From Candidatus Iainarchaeum sp. (GTDB lineage Archaea > Iainarchaeota > Iainarchaeia > JAGGVJ01), in contig JAGGVJ010000034.1 in NCBI GenBank assembly GCA_021158055.1, positions 1-14,034 on the forward strand: DNA of 14,034 nucleotides, read 5' to 3'. Under the pieces are notes generated by a model, which was not told the DNA's origin, ran no database searches, and saw nothing but the letters and a program-made list of their open reading frames with translations. Shown here piece by piece: positions 1 through 6,930 of this stretch. Position numbers and translations under genes: made by a program. The stretch's first letter is position 1, and each line of letters begins with the position of its first letter.

Positions 1-43
1 GTTTTGGCGAAAACAAAAGAACAAAACAACACAGGTGTAAAAA

Positions 44-1675
44 TTGAGCGACAAAGAAACTGAAACCAAGGAAACAGAGAAAGACACAAAAGAAACAAAA
101 ATCGAAAAAGAAGAAATAAATATTCAGGAAGAAAACGAAGGCAGTGAAGAGCAAGAAAAAACCAAAAGCAAAGAAAAACCCGATGACTCCAGTGCCAAAG
201 ACACTGCTGCTGAAGAAACCGCAGACTCCGATGCAGAAGACGATGACGACCCTGAAAACGAAAACATTGACGAATTACTTGATTCAATTTCAAAACAAAG
301 CGGAAAAACCGTGGAAGAACTCAAAGGCCTTGTGAAAGAAAAACAAGACGAGTTCGGAGGGCTCCTCACAAAAGAAGCTGCCGCGCACACTATCGGCAGA
401 GAGCTCGGGGCAAAAATGAAAGTCACAACAAGCACACAGGAAAAAATAGGGGAAAAATTCACGATAGGCGACCTTGAAGACGGGCTTGAGAACGTGACCC
501 TGACTGCGAAAATAAACGCAGTATTCCCGACATACCACTTTGAAAAAACAAACGCAAAAGGAAGAGTGACAAACGTAGAGCTCATTGACGGGACAGGAAA
601 AATCCGCGTGGTGCTATGGAACGACGAAGGAAAACCTGTTGAAGAAGGGCTTCTGAACAAAGGGGACTGTGTTACACTCCACAGTGTGCAGGTTGCAAAA
701 AACCGGGAATTCCTTGAGCTCCGGATGGGTTACTCGGGAACAATGGAAAAATGCGAGGAAAGCAGCGAATGTGAAAACCTTCCCGAAATCAAAGTAAAAA
801 TCCTGAAAGTCAAAGAACTGAAGGCAGGGGAAAACGACGTTGACGTCGTTGCAAAAATCGGCGCAATATACGGGATAAGAAAATTCACTTCAGACCGCGG
901 GGAAGGAAAAGTAGCAAACGTACTCATAGCCGACGGGGAAGACACTTCAAGGCTCGTGCTCTGGAACAACGCAACAAGAGCACTGAAAAACCTCAACCGG
1001 GGAGACACAATAAAAATAGAAAACGCATACACCAAAGACGGCATGAACGGCGTTGAAGTGCACGCGGGATGGAGGACAAGAATAATCGCAAACCCGCAAG
1101 GAGTTGAAGAGCCAAAACCGCTTGTTGCAAGAAACAAAAAAATCAGCGAACTTGAAGACAGGGACTTCAACGTGAAAGTGGAAGGGATACTTGTTGACCT
1201 GCAGGAACAAAAAGGATTCTTCTACAGCTGCCCGACATGCAAAAAAGGACTGCGTGACGGAGAATGCAAAGAACACGGCAATGTTGAAGGCGTGCCTGAA
1301 CTTGTCAGCACCGGAACACTCGACGACGGCACAGGAACAATCCAGGTAGTATTCTACAGGAAAAACGCCGAAGCACTTCTCGGAACAACCGCACAAGAAG
1401 CAGTCAACAAAATAGAGGAAACCGGAGACGAATTTGCCCCCATAAACGACGCAAAAGAATCAGTTGTCGGAAAAGAATTCGTGATAGAGGGAAACGTGAA
1501 ATTCAATGAAATGCGCGGGGAAAAAGAGCTCATTGTAAATTTCTTCACAAAAAACGACGGAAATCCGGGAAAGACAACCGAAGAGAAAACGGAAACAAAA
1601 ACTGAAGAAAAACCTAAGAAAACAGATGCCCTTGAAGAAATAGAACGCGAACTTGAAGAAGAAACAGAAAAATAA
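44..1675 (+). CDS. rpa: Replication protein A (RPA)-like ssDNA-binding protein, multi-OB-fold with zinc motif
   Basis: 543 residues. Residues 1-75 are a Glu/Lys/Asp-rich, probably disordered tail. Residues 75-125 form a helical segment like that preceding the OB folds of archaeal RPA. At least three OB-fold blocks follow: about 135-230 (VELIDGTGKIRVVLWND), 248-350 (VLIADGEDTSRLVLWNN) and 364-505. The third contains a probable zinc-binding motif C396-x2-C399-x8-C408-x2-H411 followed by the OB strand GTLDDGTGTIQVVFY. The C-terminus (508-543) is again acidic. From family knowledge the protein coats single-stranded DNA in replication, repair and recombination, which fits its place upstream of radA. 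The start is TTG at 44, supported by AGGTG at 33-37 six bases upstream; no in-frame ATG precedes the OB region closely. The 43 bases before it show no clear promoter, and all three frames are open there, so an upstream cotranscribed gene is possible. Confidence 0.9.
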   Translation: MSDKETETKETEKDTKETKIEKEEINIQEENEGSEEQEKTKSKEKPDDSSAKDTAAEETADSDAEDDDDPENENIDELLDSISKQSGKTVEELKGLVKEKQDEFGGLLTKEAAAHTIGRELGAKMKVTTSTQEKIGEKFTIGDLEDGLENVTLTAKINAVFPTYHFEKTNAKGRVTNVELIDGTGKIRVVLWNDEGKPVEEGLLNKGDCVTLHSVQVAKNREFLELRMGYSGTMEKCEESSECENLPEIKVKILKVKELKAGENDVDVVAKIGAIYGIRKFTSDRGEGKVANVLIADGEDTSRLVLWNNATRALKNLNRGDTIKIENAYTKDGMNGVEVHAGWRTRIIANPQGVEEPKPLVARNKKISELEDRDFNVKVEGILVDLQEQKGFFYSCPTCKKGLRDGECKEHGNVEGVPELVSTGTLDDGTGTIQVVFYRKNAEALLGTTAQEAVNKIEETGDEFAPINDAKESVVGKEFVIEGNVKFNEMRGEKELIVNFFTKNDGNPGKTTEEKTETKTEEKPKKTDALEEIERELEEETEK

Positions 1676-1677
1676 CA

Positions 1678-1700
1678 TTGCCGGGCAAAAATACCGGCAA
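1678..1700. repeat. Short inverted repeat after the RPA gene
   Basis: TTGCCGG (1678-1684) and CCGGCAA (1694-1700) form a perfect 7-bp stem with a 9-base loop, three bases after the RPA stop codon. No T-tract follows on the plus strand, so it is not a typical terminator; mRNA 3'-end structure is possible. A third CCGGCAA occurs at 1746-1752. Confidence 0.5.
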
Positions 1701-1767
1701 AAGAAAAAAGCCAAAACCAAGGGCATTAACTGAAGTCTGATATTACCGGCAAGCCACTCTAAAGAAG

Positions 1768-1776
1768 GTTTTTAAG
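1768..1776 (+). promoter_or_regulatory. Probable TATA-box promoter of radA
   Basis: GTTTTTAAG at 1768-1776 resembles an archaeal TATA box. It would place transcription start near 1798, giving a leader of roughly 24 nt that contains the Shine-Dalgarno GGAGG (1810-1814), seven bases before the ATG. This suggests radA is transcribed independently of RPA. Confidence 0.55.
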
Positions 1777-1821
1777 CAGACAAGGAAGTTTGATTAATTC
1801 CGACCCAAAGGAGGGCTTGTC

Positions 1822-2928
1822 ATGGTAAAAACAAAAGCAATCAAAACAACTGAAGAAGAACCCAAAATGGAAACTGAAGAAGAACCCAAAATGGAAACTG
1901 AAAAAGAAGAAACAGAACTTAAAGAATCAACAAAGCTGGAAAACGCGGAAGAATCAATCGAACAGGAAGAAACTGATTCAAAACTAAAGCCAAAAATAAC
2001 AGAAATAGAAGACCTTCCGGGCGTCGGACCAACCACCGCTACAAAACTTCGCGAGGCAGGATACGACAACCTCGAAAGCATTTCCGTTGCATCCCCTGCA
2101 GAAATAGTCGAAGTGGCAGCGCTTGGAGAAGCCACTGCAGCAAAAGTGATCGAGGCCGCAAGAGAAGCCCAGGACATGGGTTACGAGACAGCAGCAGACC
2201 TCATGATAAGACGAAGAATAATCGGAAGACTTACAACAGGAGCCGCTGAAGTGAACGAACTTCTAAACGGCGGAATAGAAACCCAGAGCATTACCGAAGT
2301 GTATGGAAAATACGGGTGCGGAAAAAGCCAGCTCGCAATGCAGCTTGCAGTGAACGTCCAGCTCCCCTACGACAAAGGAGGGCTTGAAGGCGGAGTGCTT
2401 TTTATAGACACGGAAGGCACTTTCAGGCCTGAAAGAATCATCCAGATGGCAGAACACCTTGGGATGAACAGCGAACAAGTGCTCAAAAGCATTCATGTGG
2501 CACGCGCCTACAACTCAGACCACCAAATGCTCCTGGCTGAAAAAGCGGCAGAACTCATAAAAGAAAAAAACATTCGCCTGGTGGTGGTTGACTCACTCAC
2601 AGCACACTTTCGCGCGGAATACGTGGGAAGGGGAACCCTTGCAAACAGGCAGCAAAAGCTCAACCGGCACATGCACACGCTTGCAAAACTCTCGGATTTA
2701 CACAACATAATAATCTTTGTTACAAACCAGGTAATGTCAAGACCAGACATCATGTTCGGAGACCCGACCGCTCCAATCGGCGGCCACATTGTAGGGCACA
2801 CTGCAACTTATCGGATATACCTGCGGAAAAGCAAGGGAGAAAAAAGAATTGCGAAACTCGTCGACTCCCCATGCCTTCCGGATGGGGAAGCACTCTTCAG
2901 CGTCACGGAAAATGGAATAGAAGAGTGA
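1822..2928 (+). CDS. radA: DNA repair and recombination protein RadA
   Basis: 368 residues. RadA is the archaeal RecA/Rad51 recombinase; it forms ATP-dependent filaments on ssDNA and catalyses strand exchange. A helix-hairpin-helix region (about 63-112, [17 protein letters not shown]) identifies RadA rather than RadB. The linker carries YETA (121-124), in the place of the FxxA polymerisation motif. The core has Walker A GKYGCGKS (162-169), Walker B LVVVDS (253-258), a probable L2 loop around 303-325 and the typical C-terminus ending [12 protein letters not shown]. Two departures are visible. The P-loop holds Cys166 and Ser169 where most archaeal RadA proteins have GSGKT. The protein also has an extra acidic N-terminal tail of about 58 residues, including a tandem EEEPKMET repeat. 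The ATG follows GGAGG by seven bases. Ends convergent with the radical SAM gene. Confidence 0.97.
   Translation: MVKTKAIKTTEEEPKMETEEEPKMETEKEETELKESTKLENAEESIEQEETDSKLKPKITEIEDLPGVGPTTATKLREAGYDNLESISVASPAEIVEVAALGEATAAKVIEAAREAQDMGYETAADLMIRRRIIGRLTTGAAEVNELLNGGIETQSITEVYGKYGCGKSQLAMQLAVNVQLPYDKGGLEGGVLFIDTEGTFRPERIIQMAEHLGMNSEQVLKSIHVARAYNSDHQMLLAEKAAELIKEKNIRLVVVDSLTAHFRAEYVGRGTLANRQQKLNRHMHTLAKLSDLHNIIIFVTNQVMSRPDIMFGDPTAPIGGHIVGHTATYRIYLRKSKGEKRIAKLVDSPCLPDGEALFSVTENGIEE
1849..1896 (+). repeat. Two exact 24-bp tandem repeats in the radA tail
   Basis: Positions 1849-1872 and 1873-1896 are identical 24-mers, and the first bases of a third unit start at 1897. Each encodes the octapeptide TEEEPKME in frame, so the number of copies can change without breaking the gene. 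The repeat lies wholly within the acidic tail before the helix-hairpin-helix region. Confidence 0.9.
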
Positions 2929-2943
2929 CCCAGACAAACCCTC

Positions 2944-2999
2944 GGGGCGAAACCTCTCGCCCCACACATCCTATCTACAAGTTAAAAATTCAATTTTTT
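2944..2999 (+). terminator. Hairpin plus T-run between convergent genes
   Basis: GGGGCGA (2944-2950) and TCGCCCC (2957-2963) make a perfect 7-bp GC-rich stem with a 6-base loop, 15 bases after the radA stop. A T-run at 2994-2999 follows on the plus strand. A5 at 2984-2988 gives a T-run for the opposing transcript. It is probably a two-way terminator region; archaeal termination depends mainly on the T-runs, so the role of the stem is inferred. Confidence 0.55.
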
Positions 3000-4075
3000 C
3001 AATTTGGAGAAGGAGGTTTGAACGGCGGGTAAAGAGGCTTTTTTTCAAAATCCCACGGCTTGAAAACAGGATACTCAAGCACATCAAAGGACTTTAAATC
3101 AAGTGAAGAAAATTTCTTTGCAATCTTTACAGCGGTCTTTAAATCACATTCAATCCTGCACTTTTCCTCATCAAAAAACACCTTCGGACCCTTTTTGATT
3201 TCAGACCACGCCTTTTTGACGTTTTCAGGGCTTCCTTCAACAACACCTTTTCTCTTGAAGCCCTCGTTTGTCACCGACTCAAACGGCTTTCTGGTGTTTC
3301 TTGCCCTTCTCTTCAACCGGTTTACCAGCTGGACCCCGTTTTTTGTTTTCACAGAACAAAACTGAGCTTTTACATCTGTTTTTTCAAACCTCAAAAGAGC
3401 TTCAAGCGCAAGTTCCCTTGAACCTGAAACAGCGTACGTGTACTCGTCTCTTGGCCTGCACCCTTCTTTAATCATCTGATCCCAGTTTGAATCAGAAAAC
3501 TCAAGCTCATTGATGTTTATAAACTCAATATTATTTTCAATCACAAAATCAACAAGAGAAAAAAGCTCTTCTTTCCGGCTTGGAATCGCAGGCACTTCAA
3601 CACCCACACTCAACGAAGACTTCAAAGCTGGAAAAATCCTTTCCCTGTCTTTTCCAAGCAAATGAAAACGAACCTCGTCAAGCCCTGCATTTTCAAGCGC
3701 TTCAATCTCTTTTTCTCCTGCAAGGTCGCCGAAAGTGTAAAGGTGAATGTGAAAATCTTTTCCAAACTCTTTTTTCAGTGCCTTGATATAGGACACTACC
3801 CTGTCAAGCACCAAAAACGGCTCTCCCCCGGTAATGCTTGCGCCGCGTGCATCCATTGCCTTTGCTTCTTCAATAATATCCGAGACCCTGAAAACAGGGC
3901 GTTCGTTTGCCGCCTGAACATCTTTTCCGCCGCGCTCAACACTTATCGGGCAATACCAGCAATTTTGCCTGCAAACACCTGTTACAAAAACAACCATTTT
4001 TTCCCCGGGCCAGCAATACTTACAGCCCTTAGCGCAACCGTTCACCATTTTGGCGCCGAAAGAATTAATCAACAT
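2999..4075 (-). CDS. Radical SAM protein, COG2108-like (related to pyruvate formate-lyase activating enzymes)
   Basis: 358 residues from ATG 4075. The radical SAM cluster motif is C35-x3-C39-x2-C42 (GVCRQNCWYCP), followed by the SAM-binding GGEP motif at 83-86 and a partial TIM-barrel pattern. Its N-terminal layout (cysteines, then EKMVVFVTG, then the second cysteine triad) resembles the archaeal COG2108 group, whose substrate is unknown to me. A second CX3CX2C triad, C14-C18-C21, lies just before the canonical one. The C-terminal third (about 260-358) has a basic stretch and no domain I recognise. An in-frame TTG at 4120 would add 15 residues, but it lies directly next to the TATA box and upstream of the expected transcript start, so ATG 4075 is preferred. 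No Shine-Dalgarno is visible. The neighbours give no functional hint. Confidence 0.88.
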   Translation of the reverse strand: MLINSFGAKMVNGCAKGCKYCWPGEKMVVFVTGVCRQNCWYCPISVERGGKDVQAANERPVFRVSDIIEEAKAMDARGASITGGEPFLVLDRVVSYIKALKKEFGKDFHIHLYTFGDLAGEKEIEALENAGLDEVRFHLLGKDRERIFPALKSSLSVGVEVPAIPSRKEELFSLVDFVIENNIEFININELEFSDSNWDQMIKEGCRPRDEYTYAVSGSRELALEALLRFEKTDVKAQFCSVKTKNGVQLVNRLKRRARNTRKPFESVTNEGFKRKGVVEGSPENVKKAWSEIKKGPKVFFDEEKCRIECDLKTAVKIAKKFSSLDLKSFDVLEYPVFKPWDFEKKPLYPPFKPPSPN

Positions 4076-4122
4076 GAAACAACTGTGTCTTTGAAAACAT
4101 AAATTGTTTGCTAAACCCAAAG

Positions 4123-4131
4123 CTTTTTATA
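4123..4131 (-). promoter_or_regulatory. TATA box of the radical SAM gene
   Basis: On the minus strand 4131-4123 reads TATAAAAAG, a strong archaeal TATA box. It predicts transcription start near 4102, about 27 nt before ATG 4075. It overlaps the first of two palindromic repeats. Confidence 0.6.
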
Positions 4132-4178
4132 CATAAATATGTATAGCTACTTATAAATGCTTATACATAAATATGTAT
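4127..4178. repeat. Two identical 18-bp palindromic sites, probable operators
   Basis: TTATACATAAATATGTAT occurs exactly at 4127-4144 and 4161-4178, 34 bp apart. Each contains the inverted repeat ATACATA-AA-TATGTAT. The first overlaps the TATA box of the radical SAM gene and the second lies directly upstream of that box, which suits binding by a dimeric repressor. No cognate regulator can be named. Confidence 0.65.
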
Positions 4179-4215
4179 TAAACTACAAAACATAAAAACT
4201 AAACCGACGTCAATT

Positions 4216-4237
4216 ACCCCTCCCTTTCGGAAGGGGT
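4216..4237. other. GC-rich hairpin in an AT-rich intergenic region
   Basis: ACCCCT (4216-4221) pairs with AGGGGT (4232-4237). Alternatively CCCTT (4222-4226) pairs with AAGGG (4231-4235) around a TCGG loop. The block stands out in otherwise AT-rich sequence between the radical SAM promoter and the ATPase gene. Its function is unknown; it could be a structured RNA element or an element remnant. Confidence 0.4.
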
Positions 4238-4265
4238 CTTACTATGAGGATAAAACCATAAACAG

Positions 4266-4274
4266 ATATAAAAA
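4266..4274 (+). promoter_or_regulatory. TATA box of the ATPase gene (leaderless)
   Basis: ATATAAAAA at 4266-4274 is centred 25 bases before ATG 4295, the distance expected for a leaderless archaeal transcript. A weak GTGA (4287-4290) also lies before the ATG. Confidence 0.5.
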
Positions 4275-4294
4275 ATAACACTTCATGTGATAAA

Positions 4295-5743
4295 ATGATA
4301 ATAAAATACACTTTAGCAAAACTTGCTGAGGCTCCCATACTTATAAAAAACCACATAGAAAAAAACGGTGAAAAACTCAAATTCAGGCGACCATATTTTC
4401 GCATTAAAAAATATGTGGACAATTTTTTGTTAGGTGAAAAACTTGGCAACATAGAAAACCGACTCATCATATTACCAGGTCTAAGGGGTGTTGGAAAAAC
4501 AACTCTGGTTTTTCAGATATATGACTATCTAAAAAATGTAAAAAAAATAGATCAAAGCAGACTGTTATATTTCTCGGCAGATGAATTAAAAATATGCACC
4601 GACAACAAAATAATCGACGTAATAAACACCTTTATCCAGGACATACATCAAACAACAGCAATCAACCTTGATGAAAACCTATTTATCTTTGTAGATGAAG
4701 CGCATTTTGACAATGACTGGGCGCAAGCAGCAAAAATAATGTTTGACAAAAGCAAAAAAATATTTTTGATATTTACAGGGTCTTCTGCACTAAATCTTGA
4801 ACTTAATGTGGACATTGCAAGAAGAGCTTTAAAAGAAACAATTTTTCCAATGAATTTTTCAGAATACATTACATTCAAATACAATATTTTCCCCCCAGCA
4901 CACACAGCGGAAAGCATAAAACAATTATTGTTTGCACCAGATGACTTTTCATTAAAAGATGCACAAAATAAAGAAAACGAACTGATAAAAACAACACTTT
5001 CAATTGGAAAACCAGTTGAAAAAGAACTTATGTCTTTTTTATGCTGCAATGGTTTTCCATTTGGATTAACTACAGAACCAATCGAAACCCACCAAAAGCT
5101 TTTCAATGTAGTTGAAAGAATTGTAGAAAAAGACATTTTTTCTATACAATCATTCAACACCGACACAAAAGACACAATCTCACGAATAATTGTTTTCCTT
5201 GCCCTTCAAAAACCCGGCGGGACTTCTGACTCAAAACTTGCTCAAAGACTTGAAACTTCACCAACACTCATAAGAACCATTCTTGAAGTTTTAGAAAAAA
5301 GCCATTTAATATTCAGCATCAAACCATATGGCGGCGCTGGAAAAACAGTAAGAAAACCATGGAAATACTATTTTCTTTCACCTTCAATAAACGCAGCAAT
5401 AAGATCTAAACTTGGAGCATACAACACAACAGACAGAGACATGCTTGGCACTTTGGCAGAAAATCTTGTCGCTGCAACTTTTTTCAGGATGAAAGAAACA
5501 ACAAATATACCCACAGGAATATTTTATGACTCCAATAAAGGCGGTGTTGATTTTTTACTCAAAGACATTAACAACAACATAATTCCAATAGAAGTTGGCA
5601 TTGGCAAAAAAAACAAAAAACAAATCAAAAACGCCATAAAAAACTACAAATCAAAATACGGTTTTGTTATATGTAACATTGAAAAAATAACAAAAAAAGA
5701 CAACATAATTTTCATTCCATTAACCACTTTTTCATTCAGCTAA
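4295..5743 (+). CDS. AAA-type ATPase with DUF4143-like C-terminal region (COG1373 type)
   Basis: 482 residues. Walker A is G62-LRGV-G67-K68-T69 and Walker B is LFIFVDEAH with D134/E135, followed by a sensor-like FTGSS (160-164). This is the pattern of the COG1373/AAA_14 ATPases. The middle (about 235-375) fits the helical and winged-helix part seen in DUF4143 proteins, including SKLAQRLETSPTLIRTILEVLEKSHLI. The C-terminus has GGVDFLL (416-422) and IPIEVG (430-435), resembling a restriction-nuclease fold, but the usual E-x-K is E433-V-G. Such proteins are common in archaeal genomes with no settled role. The gene is clearly more AT-rich than its neighbours, stands alone between AT-rich spacers and has its own promoter, which suggests horizontal acquisition. 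Confidence 0.87.
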   Translation: MIIKYTLAKLAEAPILIKNHIEKNGEKLKFRRPYFRIKKYVDNFLLGEKLGNIENRLIILPGLRGVGKTTLVFQIYDYLKNVKKIDQSRLLYFSADELKICTDNKIIDVINTFIQDIHQTTAINLDENLFIFVDEAHFDNDWAQAAKIMFDKSKKIFLIFTGSSALNLELNVDIARRALKETIFPMNFSEYITFKYNIFPPAHTAESIKQLLFAPDDFSLKDAQNKENELIKTTLSIGKPVEKELMSFLCCNGFPFGLTTEPIETHQKLFNVVERIVEKDIFSIQSFNTDTKDTISRIIVFLALQKPGGTSDSKLAQRLETSPTLIRTILEVLEKSHLIFSIKPYGGAGKTVRKPWKYYFLSPSINAAIRSKLGAYNTTDRDMLGTLAENLVAATFFRMKETTNIPTGIFYDSNKGGVDFLLKDINNNIIPIEVGIGKKNKKQIKNAIKNYKSKYGFVICNIEKITKKDNIIFIPLTTFSFS

Positions 5744-5753
5744 ACTTCCACCC

Positions 5754-5765
5754 ATAAAATTTTAT
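5754..5765. other. 12-bp AT palindrome after the ATPase gene
   Basis: ATAAAATTTTAT is a perfect palindrome 11 bases after the ATPase stop. With its T4 it may help end transcription, or it may belong to the upstream region of the chaperone operon; the sequence does not decide. Confidence 0.3.
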
Positions 5766-5790
5766 CAAACACAATAAAAAATAAGAAAAC

Positions 5791-5833
5791 TTTTTAAATA
5801 TGAATGGTCGTATATATGAATGTGAATTCATAT
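5791..5833 (+). promoter_or_regulatory. Promoter and three-half-site operator of the chaperone operon
   Basis: TTTTTAAATA at 5791-5800 is a TATA box predicting transcription start near 5821, about 10 nt before the regulator's ATG. ATATGAAT occurs at 5798-5805 and 5814-5821, and its inverse ATTCATAT at 5826-5833. The latter two form a perfect 8-4-8 inverted repeat over the predicted start of transcription; its final AT is the first two bases of the start codon. The placement suits autorepression by the ArsR-family protein encoded directly downstream, with loss of binding under stress. Confidence 0.7.
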
Positions 5834-6323
5834 GAACGATGATTTAAGGCAAAGACAAAATCTTTTAATGCAGGCATCTTTGTTCAAACTGCTCGGGGAC
5901 ACAAACCGGCTTCGTATAATCAGGATAATCAGCTATGAGCCGTCAAGCGTTTCCAACATATGCTGCGAACTCAAGCTTGAACAAAGCCTTGTTTCACACC
6001 ACCTATCAAATCTGCGAAAATTCAACGTCGTATCCTCGCAGCGGAACAACAAACAAATAATTTACTCAATAAAAAGAGACATGTTAAGCGAAGCACTGGA
6101 TCTTTTGGATCACTTCCTTGAACGGATAGAAACAGAAACAACCCTTGAAAAACTTCGCTGGAAAGAACTTGAAAGCAAGCACCGAAAAGAAAAAGAAATT
6201 GAAGCTGAAATTTACAGAAAAGGACCAGAGGCAAAAAAGCAGGAAGAAAAATACGAAGACACGGATGAATTTTCAAACAACCAATATGAATTCAAAAAAG
6301 ACATCTTAGAGCTGATCAGATGA
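5832..6323 (+). CDS. ArsR-family winged-helix regulator, probable heat-shock repressor of the grpE-dnaK-dnaJ operon
   Basis: 163 residues. The ArsR-type domain spans about 12-98: LLGDTNRLRIIRII, then the helix-turn-helix with LEQSLVSHHLSNLRKFNVV (49-67), then the wing with NNKQIIYSI. After it comes a charged helical tail (98-163) beyond the usual ArsR length, perhaps for dimerisation. In the expected register, the cysteines of the arsenite-sensing ELCVCD motif correspond to Ser39 and Ser41, so metal sensing by that site is unlikely. Known archaeal heat-shock repressors Phr and HSR1 have related winged-helix folds. This gene is first in the operon, overlaps grpE by ATGA and has palindromic sites at its promoter, so I infer an autoregulated repressor of Hsp70. 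The stress signal is not visible. Confidence 0.9.
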   Translation: MNDDLRQRQNLLMQASLFKLLGDTNRLRIIRIISYEPSSVSNICCELKLEQSLVSHHLSNLRKFNVVSSQRNNKQIIYSIKRDMLSEALDLLDHFLERIETETTLEKLRWKELESKHRKEKEIEAEIYRKGPEAKKQEEKYEDTDEFSNNQYEFKKDILELIR

Positions 6324-6865
6324 ATAAAAATAACTTAAAACCCCCACTTCAAGATGAAAATAAAAACAATAGCAAAACAAAAAAAGGAAACAAAGAGGAA
6401 ACCGCGGAAAAAACAACAAAAACAAAAGAACAGGAAGAAAAAATAAACGAACTTGAAGAACAACTGCAGAGAACAACTGCTGACTTTGAAAACTACAAAA
6501 AATGGGTAGATCGCCAGACAAGCGAACAAATCCAGTTTGCAGGGGAAAAAATACTCAAAAAACTCATTGACTTCTACGATGACCTGGAACGCGTAATAAA
6601 CGCTTCAAAAATCCAGTCCTCAAAAGAAATTATTGAAGGCCTTGAGCTTTTGGACAAAAAATTCAAAAAACTGCTTGAAGAAGAAAACGTAAAACCGATG
6701 AACTGCATCGGGCAACAATTTGACCCGTACTTTCACGAGGCATTCGCCCAGGAAAAAGGCAAAGAAGAGAACATCATACTCGAGGAACTTCAAAAAGGAT
6801 ACTTTCTCAACTCACACGTATTAAGACACGCAAAAGTCAAAGTGTCCCAAAAGCAAAAAGATTAG
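6320..6865 (+). CDS. grpE: Nucleotide exchange factor GrpE
   Basis: 181 residues. GrpE releases ADP from DnaK and so drives the chaperone cycle. Residues 1-38 are a charged disordered tail, 38-120 the long coiled coil (KINELEEQLQRTTADFENYKK, DFYDDLERV at 84-92), and 122-176 the C-terminal beta domain with FDPYFHEAF and GYFLNSHVLRHAKVKVS, matching the GrpE signature. Cys128 is the only cysteine. The start ATG shares ATGA with the stop of the regulator gene, implying translational coupling. dnaK begins 65 bases after its stop codon. Confidence 0.95.
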   Translation: MNKNNLKPPLQDENKNNSKTKKGNKEETAEKTTKTKEQEEKINELEEQLQRTTADFENYKKWVDRQTSEQIQFAGEKILKKLIDFYDDLERVINASKIQSSKEIIEGLELLDKKFKKLLEEENVKPMNCIGQQFDPYFHEAFAQEKGKEENIILEELQKGYFLNSHVLRHAKVKVSQKQKD

Positions 6866-6900
6866 AAAACAAAAACAAACAAATGGAAAATAAAAAAAAA

Positions 6901-6925
6901 TTTAAAAAGAAAAAATAACGGGTGA
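6901..6925 (+). promoter_or_regulatory. Possible internal promoter and Shine-Dalgarno before dnaK
   Basis: TTTAAAAAG (6901-6909) in an A-rich spacer could be an internal TATA box for dnaK. GGGTGA (6920-6925) is a good Shine-Dalgarno five bases before ATG 6931. The box would start transcription very near the ATG and lose the Shine-Dalgarno, so read-through from the operon promoter is more likely to supply translated dnaK mRNA. Confidence 0.35.
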
Positions 6926-6930
6926 AAAAA

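Noticed and set aside
1676-1821. tRNA or small structured RNA in the RPA-radA spacer
   Set aside because: Only a single short stem is present; there is no cloverleaf, and no C/D or H/ACA box set was seen.
4076-4120. TTG at 4120 as start of the radical SAM protein
   Set aside because: It abuts the TATA box TATAAAAAG and would lie upstream of the expected transcript start; ATG 4075 keeps both cysteine triads.
4210-4470. Minus-strand 86-residue frame over the start of the ATPase gene
   Set aside because: It overlaps the ATPase N-terminus and the intergenic GC hairpin and has no recognisable domain. Its hydrophobic look comes from antisense of an A-rich gene.
5744-5831. CIRCE element or HrcA-type control of the chaperone operon
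   Set aside because: No sequence resembling CIRCE (TTAGCACTC with its inverted copy) is present, and the first gene is ArsR-like rather than HrcA.
5961-5966. Adjacent cysteines 44 and 45 of the ArsR-type protein as a metal-sensing site
   Set aside because: When aligned on the following LxLxQSxVSHHL helix, the classic ArsR cysteine positions fall on Ser39 and Ser41. The Cys-Cys pair is in another register.
6922-6930. GTG at 6922 as the dnaK start
   Set aside because: The GTG is part of the GGTGA Shine-Dalgarno placed five bases before ATG 6931; the same reasoning discards GTG 8847 for dnaJ.
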